From Hoplostethus atlanticus (taxonomy: Eukaryota > Chordata > Actinopteri > Trachichthyiformes > Trachichthyidae), in contig JAXDDX010000163.1 in assembly GCA_034670405.1 (NCBI GenBank), forward strand, positions 729,501 to 793,500: a DNA stretch of 64,000 nt. Reading direction: 5' to 3'. Below the pieces are notes generated by a model, which saw nothing but the letters and a program-made list of their open reading frames with translations, had not been told where the DNA came from and made no database searches. Shown here in pieces: positions 40,001 through 49,472 of this stretch (positions are counted from its first letter, which is position 1; the number at the start of each line of letters is the position of its first letter). The position numbers were made by a program, and so were the translations under genes.

Positions 40001-40610
40001 TGAGACATGACTACAAACACCTGATGAACTGATTTAGTGACCTGTGTTTGTAGTGATAAGCATTTGAACATTGTTGTAATGTTAGGTGGCTGTACTCTGA
40101 GGATGGAGCAGATGATTTAGAGTTTTGCACTTTGTATGTCAGCATAGGATGTAGTGTCTTAGAGTATGAATTTTGAAAGTCAGTTTGGCACTTTGCATTT
40201 AGAGTTTTGCACATTGAAAATCTGTTGTGCAAATTGAGTCAAAGCAATCGAAAAAAACTGTAATATGGTGCACTTACAAAAGAAGCTGTAATAATATAAC
40301 TACAAAGGAATACAGTAACAGAATGTACTTCTATCGTAGCACTTCAGACCCCGATGCATAGCATAACACCTCACTCCCACTTCAACTTTCCCCTACTCAC
40401 CAGTGGGCCGGTGAGTCGTAAGACATGGTAGAGTTCTTCTCTGTAGGCCAATGGTAGCAAGCGCCTCATGCACGCACACCAGAAGAGTTTGGAGCTGACT
40501 GCCGCTGCTTCATCTCCCTCAATTTCCACCGTCTTGGCAACAGACACCCCAGCAACTGGCCCAGCACCCGGCAAATGGCCTGCAGATTCTGGGGCACCCA
40601 ACTTCTCCAT
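29074..40610 (-). CDS. slc47a: MATE-family multidrug and toxin extrusion transporter (SLC47A), paralogue
   Basis: Encodes a 651 aa SLC47 transporter, convergent with the plus-strand copy. Coding exons in transcription order: 40401-40610, 37982-38083, 36594-36662, 36334-36482, 35831-35873, 34788-34832, 34571-34668, 33740-33837, 33383-33496, 32702-32769, 32499-32607, 32324-32399, 32168-32237, 31886-32018, 30927-31021, 29557-29661, 29074-29445. Every internal exon through the TM12 region has the same length and phase as in the paralogue, except that exons 9+10 correspond to one exon there. Signature blocks: VITIFCGHIGNGEL, LACDTLISQ, CFEWWIWEIG (296-305), [34 protein letters not shown] and QLILRRGLTFLA. 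Glu298, Glu303 and Glu325 align with functional Glu of MATE1; Asp414 replaces the fourth. The loop before the last helix is long and acidic. After that helix a ~36-residue tail carries two N-glycosylation sequons (NFT, NNS). The subtype is unresolved. Confidence 0.95.
29956..29987. repeat. (GT)n followed by poly-G run
   Basis: Short GT array running into about 15 G residues, in intron 15 of the minus-strand slc47a. Confidence 0.9.
31032..31068. repeat. (CA)n microsatellite
   Basis: Lies about 10 bp upstream (in transcript sense) of exon 15 (30927-31021). On the minus strand it is a GT tract beside the acceptor CTGCTAG, where a pyrimidine tract would be expected, so its length might affect splicing. 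Confidence 0.95.
32430..32482. repeat. (TG)n compound microsatellite
   Basis: TG/CG alternating purine-pyrimidine tract in the short intron between exons 11 and 12 of the minus-strand slc47a. Confidence 0.93.
32778..33285. mobile_element. Possible TTAA-flanked interspersed repeat
   Basis: Begins TTAAAGGGAAGGTTCAGGTT and contains CGTACCCCATTGACTTGGGC, phrases I associate with an abundant fish TTAA-type non-autonomous repeat. The right end and target duplication are not clear. It lies in the intron that separates exons 9 and 10 of the minus-strand slc47a. Confidence 0.35.
34912..35129. repeat. Minisatellite, ~34 bp unit
   Basis: Five to six imperfect copies of a unit that includes CAGACAGAACTCTCAGATAG and AATTCTTAGACCC, in intron 5 of the minus-strand slc47a. 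The array keeps both strands open, giving repetitive spurious peptides (TELSDRIL on the plus strand, SESSVWGLRIL on the minus). Confidence 0.9.
35130..35748. mobile_element. 619 bp MITE-like element with short TIRs
   Basis: The left terminus AGGCCCTGATTCACTAAAG and right terminus CTTAGTGAATTAGGGCT are inverted repeats with few mismatches. The interior lacks a coding frame. No obvious target duplication is visible, perhaps because the left edge abuts the minisatellite. It lies in intron 5 of the minus-strand slc47a. Confidence 0.72.
38410..40260. mobile_element. 1.85 kb foldback: MITE plus inverted partial copy
   Basis: The left arm (38410-39271) is the reverse complement of the right arm (39338-40260) at very high identity; the right arm has about 60 extra bases near 39400-39500. 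The outer ends are CGATTGCTTTGACTCAATTT on the left and its complement on the right, closing in CGAAAAAAACTG, with TA at 38408-38409 and 40261-40262. The loop (39272-39337) contains another copy of the same terminus (TTGCACATTGAAATCTGTTG ... CGAAAAAAAACTG TA). 38410-39334 is therefore a ~925 bp element with its own two TIRs, followed by an inverted second copy lacking one end. TA target and CAGT-like ends suggest Tc1/mariner ancestry. It fills most of intron 1 of the minus-strand slc47a. The two identical 73-codon frames inside are mirror images, not genes. Confidence 0.92.
38869..38946. repeat. 18 bp tandem repeat inside the foldback arm
   Basis: Four units of the type TTTTTGCTTTTACTGTAA or TTTTTGCTTTTACTGTTG, mirrored at about 39725-39795 in the right arm. 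Confidence 0.85.
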
Positions 40611-41047
40611 TCAGACAAAAGAGAGCAGGGGAGAGAGCAGGGAGAACAGCAAGGGGCAGGGGAGAGAGAGAGAGAGAGAAAGAGAGGGGGAAAGAAGGAC
40701 ACTGCCCTGTGCACCAACATGGGACAGTCAATCCATGAGGGCTGGGTTAGAGAAACAACAGGACAATGCACATCTTAAAGGTTACTGATTAAATAACCTA
40801 CCAGGGAGGAGGGGGGAGCTGATAGGATGAATAGGGATAGATAAGTAAAAGATAAAAGTGTAAAAGGTGAAGTGAAAAAGTGAAGTGAAATCAAACGTCT
40901 CAGTCTTTTTTGTTGTTGAAAGCTGGGCTGATGAATGTTTCTGCTCTCTGTGAATACTGGGGAGGGGCTATATTGTGTCTGAGTATATGCATGGGCATAA
41001 GTGCATTTTTTCAGTACTTTGTGAATGTGTCTGTATAACGAATTAGG

Positions 41048-41048
<1 letters not shown>

Positions 41049-41093
<45 letters not shown>
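41049..41093. repeat. (TG)n microsatellite
   Basis: Uninterrupted TG dinucleotides, about 22 units. Confidence 0.96.
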
Positions 41094-41095
<2 letters not shown>

Positions 41096-41339
41096 TCTTA
41101 CAGGGTTCAATAATCTGATGAGGAATGCCTGTTTGTGCAGTGTACACAAAGAGCTCTGATGACATTCATTACTAATGGAGCAGCCATGCTGTGCACTTTT
41201 GTGTGTGCACATTGTATGTGCTATATTGCCACTGATACTCTTTACTTCTGAATGTACTTTGACCACTGATTGTATCATTGGGGTCATCTCCAACGTATGT
41301 TAATAAACAACCCTGACCTTTCATCTGCAATACTTTAGC

Positions 41340-41555
41340 TATTGTTATTTTACTAGTTGCTGTATAATAGATACTAGTTCTAACAGATACTAGTGACTAA
41401 TTTGGTTATTACTAGTCACTTTTCTATTTTTACTAGTAGTACTAGTACTTGAAAATTACAATATCGACTAGTAACTTGCAGAATAGTGACTAGTAACTAA
41501 AACATAATTGCTTGTGGCTAATGTTTAGTGACGAGTGCTTTTTAGGGAATAAATG
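41340..41555. repeat. ACTAGT-rich dispersed repeat, copy 1
   Basis: Rich in tactagt/actagta words. Ends GCAGAATAGTGACTAGTAAC ... GACGAGTGCTTTTTAGGG, which aligns with the end of the copy at 53396-53985. Family unknown to me. Confidence 0.6.
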
Positions 41556-41615
41556 ACAAAACAACCTAACTTTCAAGCAGAGCTATCAGCTTACTCATTG
41601 CAGCTCAACAGCAGA

Positions 41616-41624
41616 TGTGTCTGT

Positions 41625-41676
<52 letters not shown>

Positions 41677-41686
41677 ACGCGCGTGC
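41616..41686. repeat. (TG)n microsatellite
   Basis: TG array ending in GCACGCGCGTGC. Confidence 0.96.
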
Positions 41687-43583
41687 AAGACTGGGACAAA
41701 GAAACATTCACTGCATGAGTAGTGTCTGTATAGGGTTAGTGAGTGGTCAATTGTGCAATATCACATAGAGAGCACATGTTTCTTCCTCAACCTTTGATCT
41801 GCTTGAACCATATCTTGGGTTGTTAAATATCCCATTTGGTGGACACTTAAAGTGAGTGCTATGGGTTATGACAGAGAGACAGCAAAATAATAAAAGAATG
41901 AGTAAGAATGAGAAGATGTCCATTGCCTAATAATTATTATTTGTATAGTGTAGAAAAGTTACAAAGTGGTTGACAAAAAAAACAAAAATAATAATGTTTC
42001 TAAAACCATAGCACATTAAAATCCACTATTTTAAATGCAAATGCATCAATAAAGTATTAGCAAGCATGAAATAGACCATGACTCATACAATTGGCCCTCT
42101 CCATGCAAGTTCAGTCGATCATAAACCACACAATCATAAACCACTTATATTGTATAGTTAAAATAATATAATAATAATATATAAAATAATATAAGGCTTA
42201 TGAAATGAAAATGAATTAGGACTAATAAAAGGGAGGGGAAACACGCAACAGACATACCTGTGAGGATGTAACTATACATACACTCTGACCAATTAACCTC
42301 ATATTCCCCTGTAATATCTATACTGAACCATGAGCAGTTCTTACACACTGTTCACCACATAAACTACAGTGCTACAGAACAAAGAGAAGCCACATCTATC
42401 CATAAACTGTCTCAAACTGAGGTTAATCTTTGAAGGCCTAAATTATGGGTCTCTTAACCAGTTGAAGGTATCCTTTTCTGTAGATTTGGCTATGCTTCTC
42501 TCTAGTGGGTAAGAGAGGGAATGCTTTTTTTGGAAACACACACACAAACACACACACACACACAGATACATGCACACACACACATGCACGCACATAACTG
42601 TATGTTTGCCCTTGTCCTTATGTCCTCCTGACCCTTGTGATCCTCATCCATCTTCATGTGCTCCACCCACTGGTTCCCGCTCCTTAGGTCTGCCCACTGT
42701 TTTACAATGAAGGAAACTTAGAAGCATGTCTCCTATCTGGTGAAAGTCAATTTTAAACTATAGCAGTGGAAGTGCCATTACCTAGTTTTCCAAGTTGTCC
42801 AATATAAATTTGGTGTTTGTGAACATACCAGTATATGGCAGCACAGGGCATCTCAGTTGTGTTGACTTGACAATATGTAATGCAGCTCCCATTCTATAGC
42901 CTTTAGGAATGATTCCACTGACTATTTTTAGATTACCTTTGTTGTTCGGTACACCCACTTAATTATTTCTTTTCCAAACATTATAATTGTTGCGCTTTTA
43001 TTTTGAAGGACAAATAGCCAAACTTGTTTAACATGGGTTTTAAAACTGAAAGAATGAATTTCCACATCCACATTTTCTGCACTAAGTGGCCCCTGTTGGC
43101 TAAGCAAGGCTAATATTATTAAATAGATTTCATAACAAATCACATTATCAATGCATTATGGTCTTGCTGGTCCATTTCCTTGTTATTCTTTTAATAGGAT
43201 TAGCAGTTTTTCATTTTAGACAACTCAGGAAATGATTTCATTGTTACCCAAATTTAGACATATTCATAATAAAAGAAAATACAGCGCTATTTTAAAATAA
43301 CAAATATTTTCGAAAAAGGAAACGTGTATTATGTTTTAATCCTTAGATCCACACCCAAGAAGTTTTAGTGCCACTATAACCAATAAAGAAGTTCCCTTCA
43401 TTCCAGTGTTTGCACATTATAAGTGTGGCACAATAAAAGAACTGAAGCGGGTGGGATGGGGGGTGAAAGGGTGTTGACGGGAATAGACAAGCTGAAAGAT
43501 GAGAGGTAGTTTAGAAATGGTGAATGTCATGGTGAATGGTGAACTAAGTTGTAAAATATCACATCCTGTGCATAGGTGAACCA

Positions 43584-43590
43584 TATAAAA
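43584..43590 (+). promoter_or_regulatory. tmigd1: TATA box of tmigd1
   Basis: TATAAAA lies about 30 bp before the likely start of a non-coding first exon that ends at a strong donor (CCG|GTAAGT) at 43692. Position and downstream gene support a real core promoter; the transcription start (~43615) is inferred. Confidence 0.6.
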
Positions 43591-43614
43591 GCTACTCCTT
43601 CAAACGGACCTCCA

Positions 43615-43692
43615 GATCCTCCAAATCACACAGGGACCGTCAGAAAGGAGACCCAGCAAGTAAACTCCAGAGAAAAACGGAATCATTCTCCG
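43615..43692 (+). other. tmigd1: Putative non-coding first exon of tmigd1
   Basis: Bounded upstream by the TATA box and downstream by GTAAGTAT. It has no in-frame start joined to exon 2, whose ATG lies 12 nt inside the exon starting at 44128. The start is approximate. Confidence 0.55.
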
Positions 43693-43896
43693 GTAAGTAT
43701 CTTTCAGTCGTCTCAGGATGCACGTCTTTTTATGTGACTTAAAAAACAACTTGAACTATCTTAAATCCTACATGACTATTAACTTATAGAGTGTCGATCA
43801 CATAATATTGCTATGGCTTCCAACCATTAAAGGAAAAAATATTTCCTCTAACTATTATGAGTACTATTATGAGAATTGTGTTTTATTGTGATATTA

Positions 43897-43960
43897 TGAC
43901 AAACTAGTTTTCTGACAGACTAGTAGTAACTAGTTTGTACTAGGAATTACAAACTGTCCC
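43897..43960. repeat. ACTAGT-rich short fragment
   Basis: Contains gactagtagtaactagtttg, similar in word content to the repeats at 41340 and 53396; too short to classify. Lies in tmigd1 intron 1. Confidence 0.4.
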
Positions 43961-44139
43961 TAACAGTACCACAATACCACAACGATGATTTAACACATGG
44001 TAAATGCTAAAACTCTAATTAAATGTTAAAAAACAATTTATCAAAAATGTGCCACATCACGGGTTGCGTACACAAAATTTAAAAAAATCTATATGGATGA
44101 CCTTTTCCGATGATGTTCCCTCTCTAGGTTGACTTAAGC

Positions 44140-45458
44140 ATGAATAAAATGAAGTTGATGTTGAAAGCCTCTCTTCTCCATTTTCTGCTCTACTGTGCAA
44201 CCCAGATATTAGGTGAGACTCTCCTTCCCCCGTCAAGTTACCCATAACTCTCGTACCTGACATCTCCTCTGATTCATTCTTTTTGACCACTTTAGAGCAA
44301 TCCAAGCTTTCATTACCTTTGTCATCCCTTCCTTAAACACATACAATTTTTTCCCCCCCGTCCTCCCTCTCATGGCCAAGGCGTGAAGATTCAGTCTGAT
44401 CCAGCAGTTAATATTGAAGGATTTGTTCAGACAGAGCTGGAAAAGACTGTGTCTCTGACTTGCCTGCCTGAGGGAGGCTCTGGGACTCAGGCTGAGGAGG
44501 AGCTGGTCTGGTGGAGGAATGGGGCTCTGGTCAAACTGATGGAAGGCAACCAGGAGGGTAGCAGCAGACTGTGTGTAACACCTGTCACCCATGAAGACAA
44601 CACTGCCATTTTCACCTGCCAGCTGAAGAGAGATGCCAGTGCTAACGCCTCAGTCACCCTAAATGTCACTTGTAAGGAAGTGTGGAATTTTGAGTAACAG
44701 CCATAATAATATCAACTCTGAACAAATTCAGTTATTTCATCAAACTGGATAACCTAACTGACTTCATATTTGCCCTGCAATTTTCCCTCTTCAGATGGTC
44801 CAAACCTCTCTGGAGTAGAGGAGGTGGCAGTGGAAGAAGAGGCAATGCTTGTACTACAGTGTGATGTCCAAGCCAATCCAGTTGTCTCAGTGTCTTGGCA
44901 ACAAGAGGGAAGTCTGCTGGATCCGTCAAAAGGTGGCTTCACCTTGACCAATGATGGCTTTACAACCCAGCTAACAGTCAACAGAGCGAACAGGAGATTG
45001 CACCAGGGCACATATGAATGCATAATAGTATCTTCCATCTATGGAACAAGAAGCAAGCTCTTCCAGGTGACTGTCAATGGTCAGTACACACAACCACAGT
45101 TTTGCTTATGCCACATCTAGATACTGAACAGAGGTGTTTTCCTTAGGCTTGTTTGATATCTTAATCTGTTAATCAATGCGTGAAAAGATAAATCAATCAA
45201 TGATATACATACAAAAAAAGTCGGCATCTCGTCTTGGACATAACGTCTTCCCCCATCTACAGAAAAGACCCTGAAATTCCCTCTGATGCCTTTAGTGGCA
45301 GGACTGGTGGTGGTGGCCTGCACCACCCTTCTTGCCATCATCTCACGGTGGAAGAAGATTGCAAAGGTAGCGCACACACAAGCACACACTGACTTTGAAT
45401 CGCTAATACCACCAAACTTCCTAATGCTTTATTTCTCTTTTGACAGTGCTGCAAGTAA
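44140..45458 (+). CDS. tmigd1: Transmembrane and immunoglobulin domain-containing protein 1
   Basis: Encodes a 254 aa single-pass adhesion protein; in mammals TMIGD1 is an epithelial (kidney and gut) cell-adhesion molecule. Coding exons: 44140-44212, 44381-44671, 44795-45079, 45263-45366, 45447-45458. Residues 1-25 form a signal peptide (LLHFLLYC core). Ig domain 1 spans about 30-121, with Cys52 and Cys104, WW at 68-69 and the family block ENDN/EDN-xxxFTC. Ig domain 2 spans about 124-216, with Cys144, Trp156 and Cys197 in GTYEC. One helix lies at about 223-243 (PLMPLVAGLVVVACTTLLAI), followed by the basic stop-transfer RWKKIAK. Sequons: NAS, NVT, NLS. One exon per Ig domain in phase 1 is typical of the superfamily. 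The cytosolic tail stops at CCK, shorter than the mammalian tail. The identity rests on recalled similarity (EEELxWxR, SVxVxLNVT), not on an alignment. Confidence 0.9.
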
Positions 45459-45884
45459 AGTTCACCCAAGGAGAAACCTGCAAGCGTCTCCACTCTATTT
45501 TGTATGCACCAGACTTCAGAAGACATGCTCCTTTATATGGTATTTAATTTTTATAGGATGTTTTACATTTATTCAAATTTTACTAAAGGTAGAACACTCT
45601 CTAAAGTATTTTCTATCTGGTGCATTGTGCTTTTGTTCACTGTCAATTGATTATGGCAAGTAGACCCATGAACCTGAGGGACACCTCCTGCATCTTACTT
45701 AATACTTTTTAATGTATTTAAAACAACAAGATGAATATGTATGTTTAAATCATATTTGTGAAAGGAGAGGCTCAGTTTCTTTATTTTATAGTTTCCGCAA
45801 CTTTATTGAACTTTAACTCCTGACTCAACAACACAAGCAAGGCTTGTTATACATTTACTGTTAATGAGGCAAAAGAACAGGGAC

Positions 45885-45887
<3 letters not shown>

Positions 45888-45921
<34 letters not shown>
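45888..45921. repeat. (CA)n microsatellite
   Basis: Uninterrupted CA dinucleotides, about 17 units, within the probable tmigd1 3'UTR. Confidence 0.95.
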
Positions 45922-45923
<2 letters not shown>

Positions 45924-47323
45924 GTTTGGGTCAAGGTCTAGGTTCTTGTGTTCAAAACAATAAAAGAACACTGCACAGGTACACATAAAACATAATGAGA
46001 ATGGTGCAAGACAAGAGAGTTGTTCCGACGATGGCTAGAGGCTTTTACTTTGAAAGAAGAAAATCCCTTTGAGGCTCCTAGTATTTTACTTATTTGATAC
46101 CTTTTGGGACAGGCCCATCAGTCACCCACAAGTGATCATACGAGAACATGTCTGAACATGTGATTCATAATAATGTGATGTTTCATTGATCCCTGACAAA
46201 TTCTCTTATCACTTGCCCCCTCAACAAGGAGGTCAGAGTGCAGTCAGCTACAGAATAGCTTTTTCCCATTATGATGGGCCAGGAAATATTGTTGATATAA
46301 CTCTCATTGGGGCATTTGTAAAAATACATAATATACATAAATAGAAACATTTTACCCTTGAATTTGTAGCTCTCTCAAAGGAACATATATCATGAAAGTT
46401 ATGTGCCGAAAGTGGACATACATTCTGATAGGGGACAGGGATGTGCTCCCAAATTATTGTAGCACACTTGTATCAAATATAGGAAACTGATGCAAGTAAA
46501 TGAAAAACTACCTCAACAAAAACAAAGCATTTCCTGAATCAGACAGAGGTGACGCAGATAGTTTGCTGTTGGATTTGTGGAGAACGCTGACAATGCAAGG
46601 CGTTATTGTTACAGTAAGAAACAATTGACAAGGATACCGAGAGCTAATGGGCTATACCATTGTCAATATTGTCAACATAGACTTTATGGTCAATTAGTTG
46701 CCAAGGATTTAATTGGTCAAAACTTAAGAGCTCTCTAAAACCATTTCTCAGAAAAAAGTGTTGGTGTTGTTGCCCTGGCTCTGTATATTAACTTATTACA
46801 TGCACATATTTTATATTTATTCTCAACTCAAGCACAACAAGCTTTTATGCAGCTCAAGTACATGTTTTACATACCATACGCACACAATATCATGTGTGTA
46901 AAAATGAGTGCTTCCAAGACATATATTTTTTCCTCTACAGGGTGGCGACTCCCGGGCTCTAAATAAGTCCGGCTCAAGTCTAAGTCATAATGCCTCAAGT
47001 CCACACCTCTGCTGAGGTTTGTTGAACAAAAAGGGACAACTGCCTCCTCTGCACATGCCACTGGGCCTAACAATACAATAATAATTGAAAATGTATGAAT
47101 AGGAACTCTGCTTTGCATCAGATGATTGTGTTACCTCTTTTACTACTGTTAAATGCAAAGACATTTATAAGAGAACAAAAGAACACAGATGATGTGCAGT
47201 TCACAAAGACAATAGGAAAATCAAAATTCTCAAAGCACAATTGTGTTTTGCGTTTCTTGAGTGACATCTGCTGGTCAGTTTACTCTAAATCACTTCTCTC
47301 TTCTTTTAATCCCAATACCAAAT

Positions 47324-47835
47324 TGAGATTCAAGATTCAAGATTCAAGAACTTTATTTGTCACATACACACACGGGGTGTGTAGTGAAATGAAAAGTGGC
47401 AATGCTCAACGGGAATGTGCAAAAGGCAACAGTACACAGTATTTACAATAAAAAAACAACACAATATTTACAGTATTACAGTAATTACAGTAAGAGCTCT
47501 TATATAAAAAAAACAACACAATATATACAGTAAGAGCACTTTGGAAATGAAAATATAGTAGTAAGGGAAATTGTATGAATGTAATATACTATAAATTATG
47601 TGTAGTCTTTACCTAAGTGTGTGTGTGCATAAGAGGGGCAGTGTGTGTGTCTTGGTGGGGGGCCCTAGTGAGGTCAGAGTTCACAGTCCTGATGGCCTGA
47701 GGAAAGAAACTCCGTCTCAGTCTCTCTGTTTTGGCAGCGTGACTACGGAGGCGCTTGCCTGACCGCAGCAGCTGAAACAGTCCGTTGTTGGGGTGGTGAG
47801 GATCCTTCATGATCCTGGGGGGGGGGGGGCTAAAG
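47324..47835 (-). mobile_element. LINE 3' end, minus strand
   Basis: On the minus strand, about 47825-47640 encodes KDPHHPNNGLFQLLRSGKRL followed by TERLRRSFFPQAIRTVNSD. This is the characteristic C-terminus (xDPxHPxxxLFxLLPSGRRxR ... RFRxSFFPQAIxxLN) of many fish non-LTR retrotransposon polyproteins. The 3' tail continues to GTGACAAATAAAGTTCTTGA and ends in three ATCTTGA repeats at 47324-47350. The copy is 5'-truncated by about 90 percent or more. Confidence 0.75.
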
Positions 47836-47877
47836 AAGTAGAAATAAATCATTAACATATATTATTATTAATCCATA

Positions 47878-47914
<37 letters not shown>
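47878..47914. repeat. (ATT)n microsatellite
   Basis: About 12 ATT units. Confidence 0.95.
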
Positions 47915-48109
47915 CTATGAGGAAATTAAGTGCCTCACAATGTAAGAATGACGAATGAGCAACTCCTCCATACTACACACATTTTCACTGGCTATAGAAA
48001 GAGACCATTGTTGGCACAAGTCTCTAATTTTATTGAATGCATGTAGGGTGATATGTATGGTTTGCTGTAAAATTGTCAAGTCCAGCAGGACACATTCCTG
48101 TATATACCA

Positions 48110-48245
48110 TATTTTTTAATTTATTAATTTAATTTAACCTTTATTATTATTATTTTATTTAACTGGGTATTTCCATTGAGATTAAGCATGTCCTTTCCAA
48201 GGGGGACCTAGTCAAGGAAGGAGCATCAAGACAAACATAAAAATT
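48110..48245. repeat. Teleost interspersed-repeat fragment
   Basis: ATTTAACTGGGTATTTCCAT, then TGAGATTAAGCATGTCC and CAAGGGGGACCTAGTCAAGG resemble the common fish repeat phrase ttatttaaccaggta...cattgagattaa...caagggagacctggccaag. A shorter relative occurs at 20610-20640 in slc47a intron 3. Class uncertain. Confidence 0.55.
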
Positions 48246-48424
48246 GCAATCAAGGATTCTTTCAAATAATTTTGCAGTGAGGTCCATGGAGAGGGAGCAG
48301 CACCATGTGGAGGCCCTTAGTTTATATATATTAGACATATATATTAGAAATAGTGATTTATGTTCTGATCTCTGGAGAAAGGGAATCAGTGTCATGTTGA
48401 AATGAATGGGACGTCCAGGACGTA

Positions 48425-48503
48425 TTACGTCACTGAGGGGGCTGCGCGTGATGGGCGTCGCTTTTTGGGGCGTTGTGGTCTACGGTCCACCGCCAAATTC
48501 AAA
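48425..48503 (+). promoter_or_regulatory. pimreg: Candidate pimreg promoter elements (CRE-like, CHR)
   Basis: TTACGTCA at 48425-48432 is CRE/ATF-like. TTCAAA at 48498-48503 is the reverse of the CHR motif TTTGAA used by DREAM/MMB to time expression of mitotic genes. GC-rich sequence (gggcgtcgctttttggggcg) lies between them. Both lie just upstream of a strong donor at 48583. Function is inferred from motif and gene identity only. Confidence 0.35.
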
Positions 48504-48583
48504 CACTGAAAGAAAGAAATACCAGACGCAAAGGCGACAGAAGGAAAGAGGAGAAAGGCCACTTTCGCAAACTACAAATTTAG
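48504..48583 (+). other. pimreg: Putative non-coding first exon of pimreg
   Basis: Ends at the strong donor TTTAG|GTAAGC. The next exon starts at 49462 after the acceptor CCCACTTGCAG, with the ATG 12 nt in. The 5' limit is unknown. Confidence 0.5.
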
Positions 48584-49300
48584 GTAAGCTAGCGGTATGC
48601 TAAAGGGTTGGGTAGTAGGCCGTCTAATGTATTTCCGTAAATATTTTATCCTATCCTATGCTAGATAACGGGAACTTCAATCTGTGGGAGAGGATTTATT
48701 AACATTAACGTTAACTTAGCTAACGGTTATCTATTATTGACTATTATCTGTTAGCTAGTTAGCAAGTTAGTTGTGGGGATTAGTGCTCATTTGATAGTCA
48801 TGTAACCTTGAAGACTTAAGATGTAACGTTAAGATTAGCGTAACATAAAGTCACTAACTTTCCCATGAATGGAAGTAATAATGCCTTGAATTTTCTCTTC
48901 TGGCTATGTTGGGATGCAGCGATCCTCTGTTTTGCATAAGGTTAACGTTAGCGTTAGGCAGGGGAGTATTAGCTGTTACCCCGAAACAAAGTTGGATCAA
49001 GCAATATCGATCTAACTTTAGCTAACGTTATCGCTTTAAACGAATTTACTGGTTGGGGTCCATCTCGCCTTGTATATGTCCTGCCCGAAAACATTCAGCC
49101 CCTTACCAGGTCACCGTTAGGTCAACGTTTTTCCTCATTTGTTGTTATTATAATTATTATAACACCAAGTAAGCACTGGTAGACAGACGAATCATAGAAA
49201 CTGATGTAAAGTGATCACGGTGACGGTTGGGTATTTTCTGACAAAGGACAACAATGAAACAAGCTCCCAAATCAGTGAATTTAGTTAAGTACGGGTTAAG

Positions 49301-49392
49301 TAATGTTAGATCGTTTTTCCTTTGTCTGAATGTATTTCATGTTCCCACTGCTTTACTTCCCATGCTACCTTGAAGTACTACCTGTAAGAAAC
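49301..49392 (+). repeat. Dispersed repeat, copy A (pimreg intron)
   Basis: TAATGTTAGATCGTTTTTCC followed by TTTGTCTGAATGTATTTCAT and a GAAGTACTAC end recurs at 55833-55985 in cct8 with the same order and orientation. The shared part is about 70-90 bp. Confidence 0.7.
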
Positions 49393-49472
49393 AAGCCACG
49401 ACCAGTTATAGCAACACTCTCATGCTCCTAACATGTTTTTGAATGCACTCCCCACTTGCAGATTGACTCAGC

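Larger units (their letters stand above)
40611..43580. other. Intergenic region between slc47a and tmigd1
   Basis: 40620-40700 is a GA-rich tract just upstream of the minus-strand slc47a start, with no TATA box seen. Two GT microsatellites and an ACTAGT-type repeat are listed separately. 41880-43500 is AT-rich with a short CA array at 42537-42592. No exon is supported. Confidence 0.55.
45459..48424. other. tmigd1 3'UTR and intergenic region
   Basis: A candidate tmigd1 polyadenylation signal AATAAA lies at 45959-45964, just after a CA array. 46000-47300 shows no gene. 47324-47835 is a LINE 3' end and 47878-47914 an ATT array. A fish-type repeat fragment lies at 48110-48245. Confidence 0.55.

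Noticed and set aside
38438-40232. Two identical 73-codon frames on opposite strands
   Set aside because: They are mirror images within the foldback arms and do not resemble a transposase or any protein.
40775-41293. 172-codon minus-strand open frame
   Set aside because: Includes a His-Thr run from a TG microsatellite and lies in an intergenic AT/GA-rich region without exon signals.
45367-45663. Extension of tmigd1 by reading through intron 5
   Set aside because: A normal GT-AG intron of 80 nt gives the expected family architecture; the read-through frame is AT-rich and resembles nothing. Kept only as a possible minor isoform.
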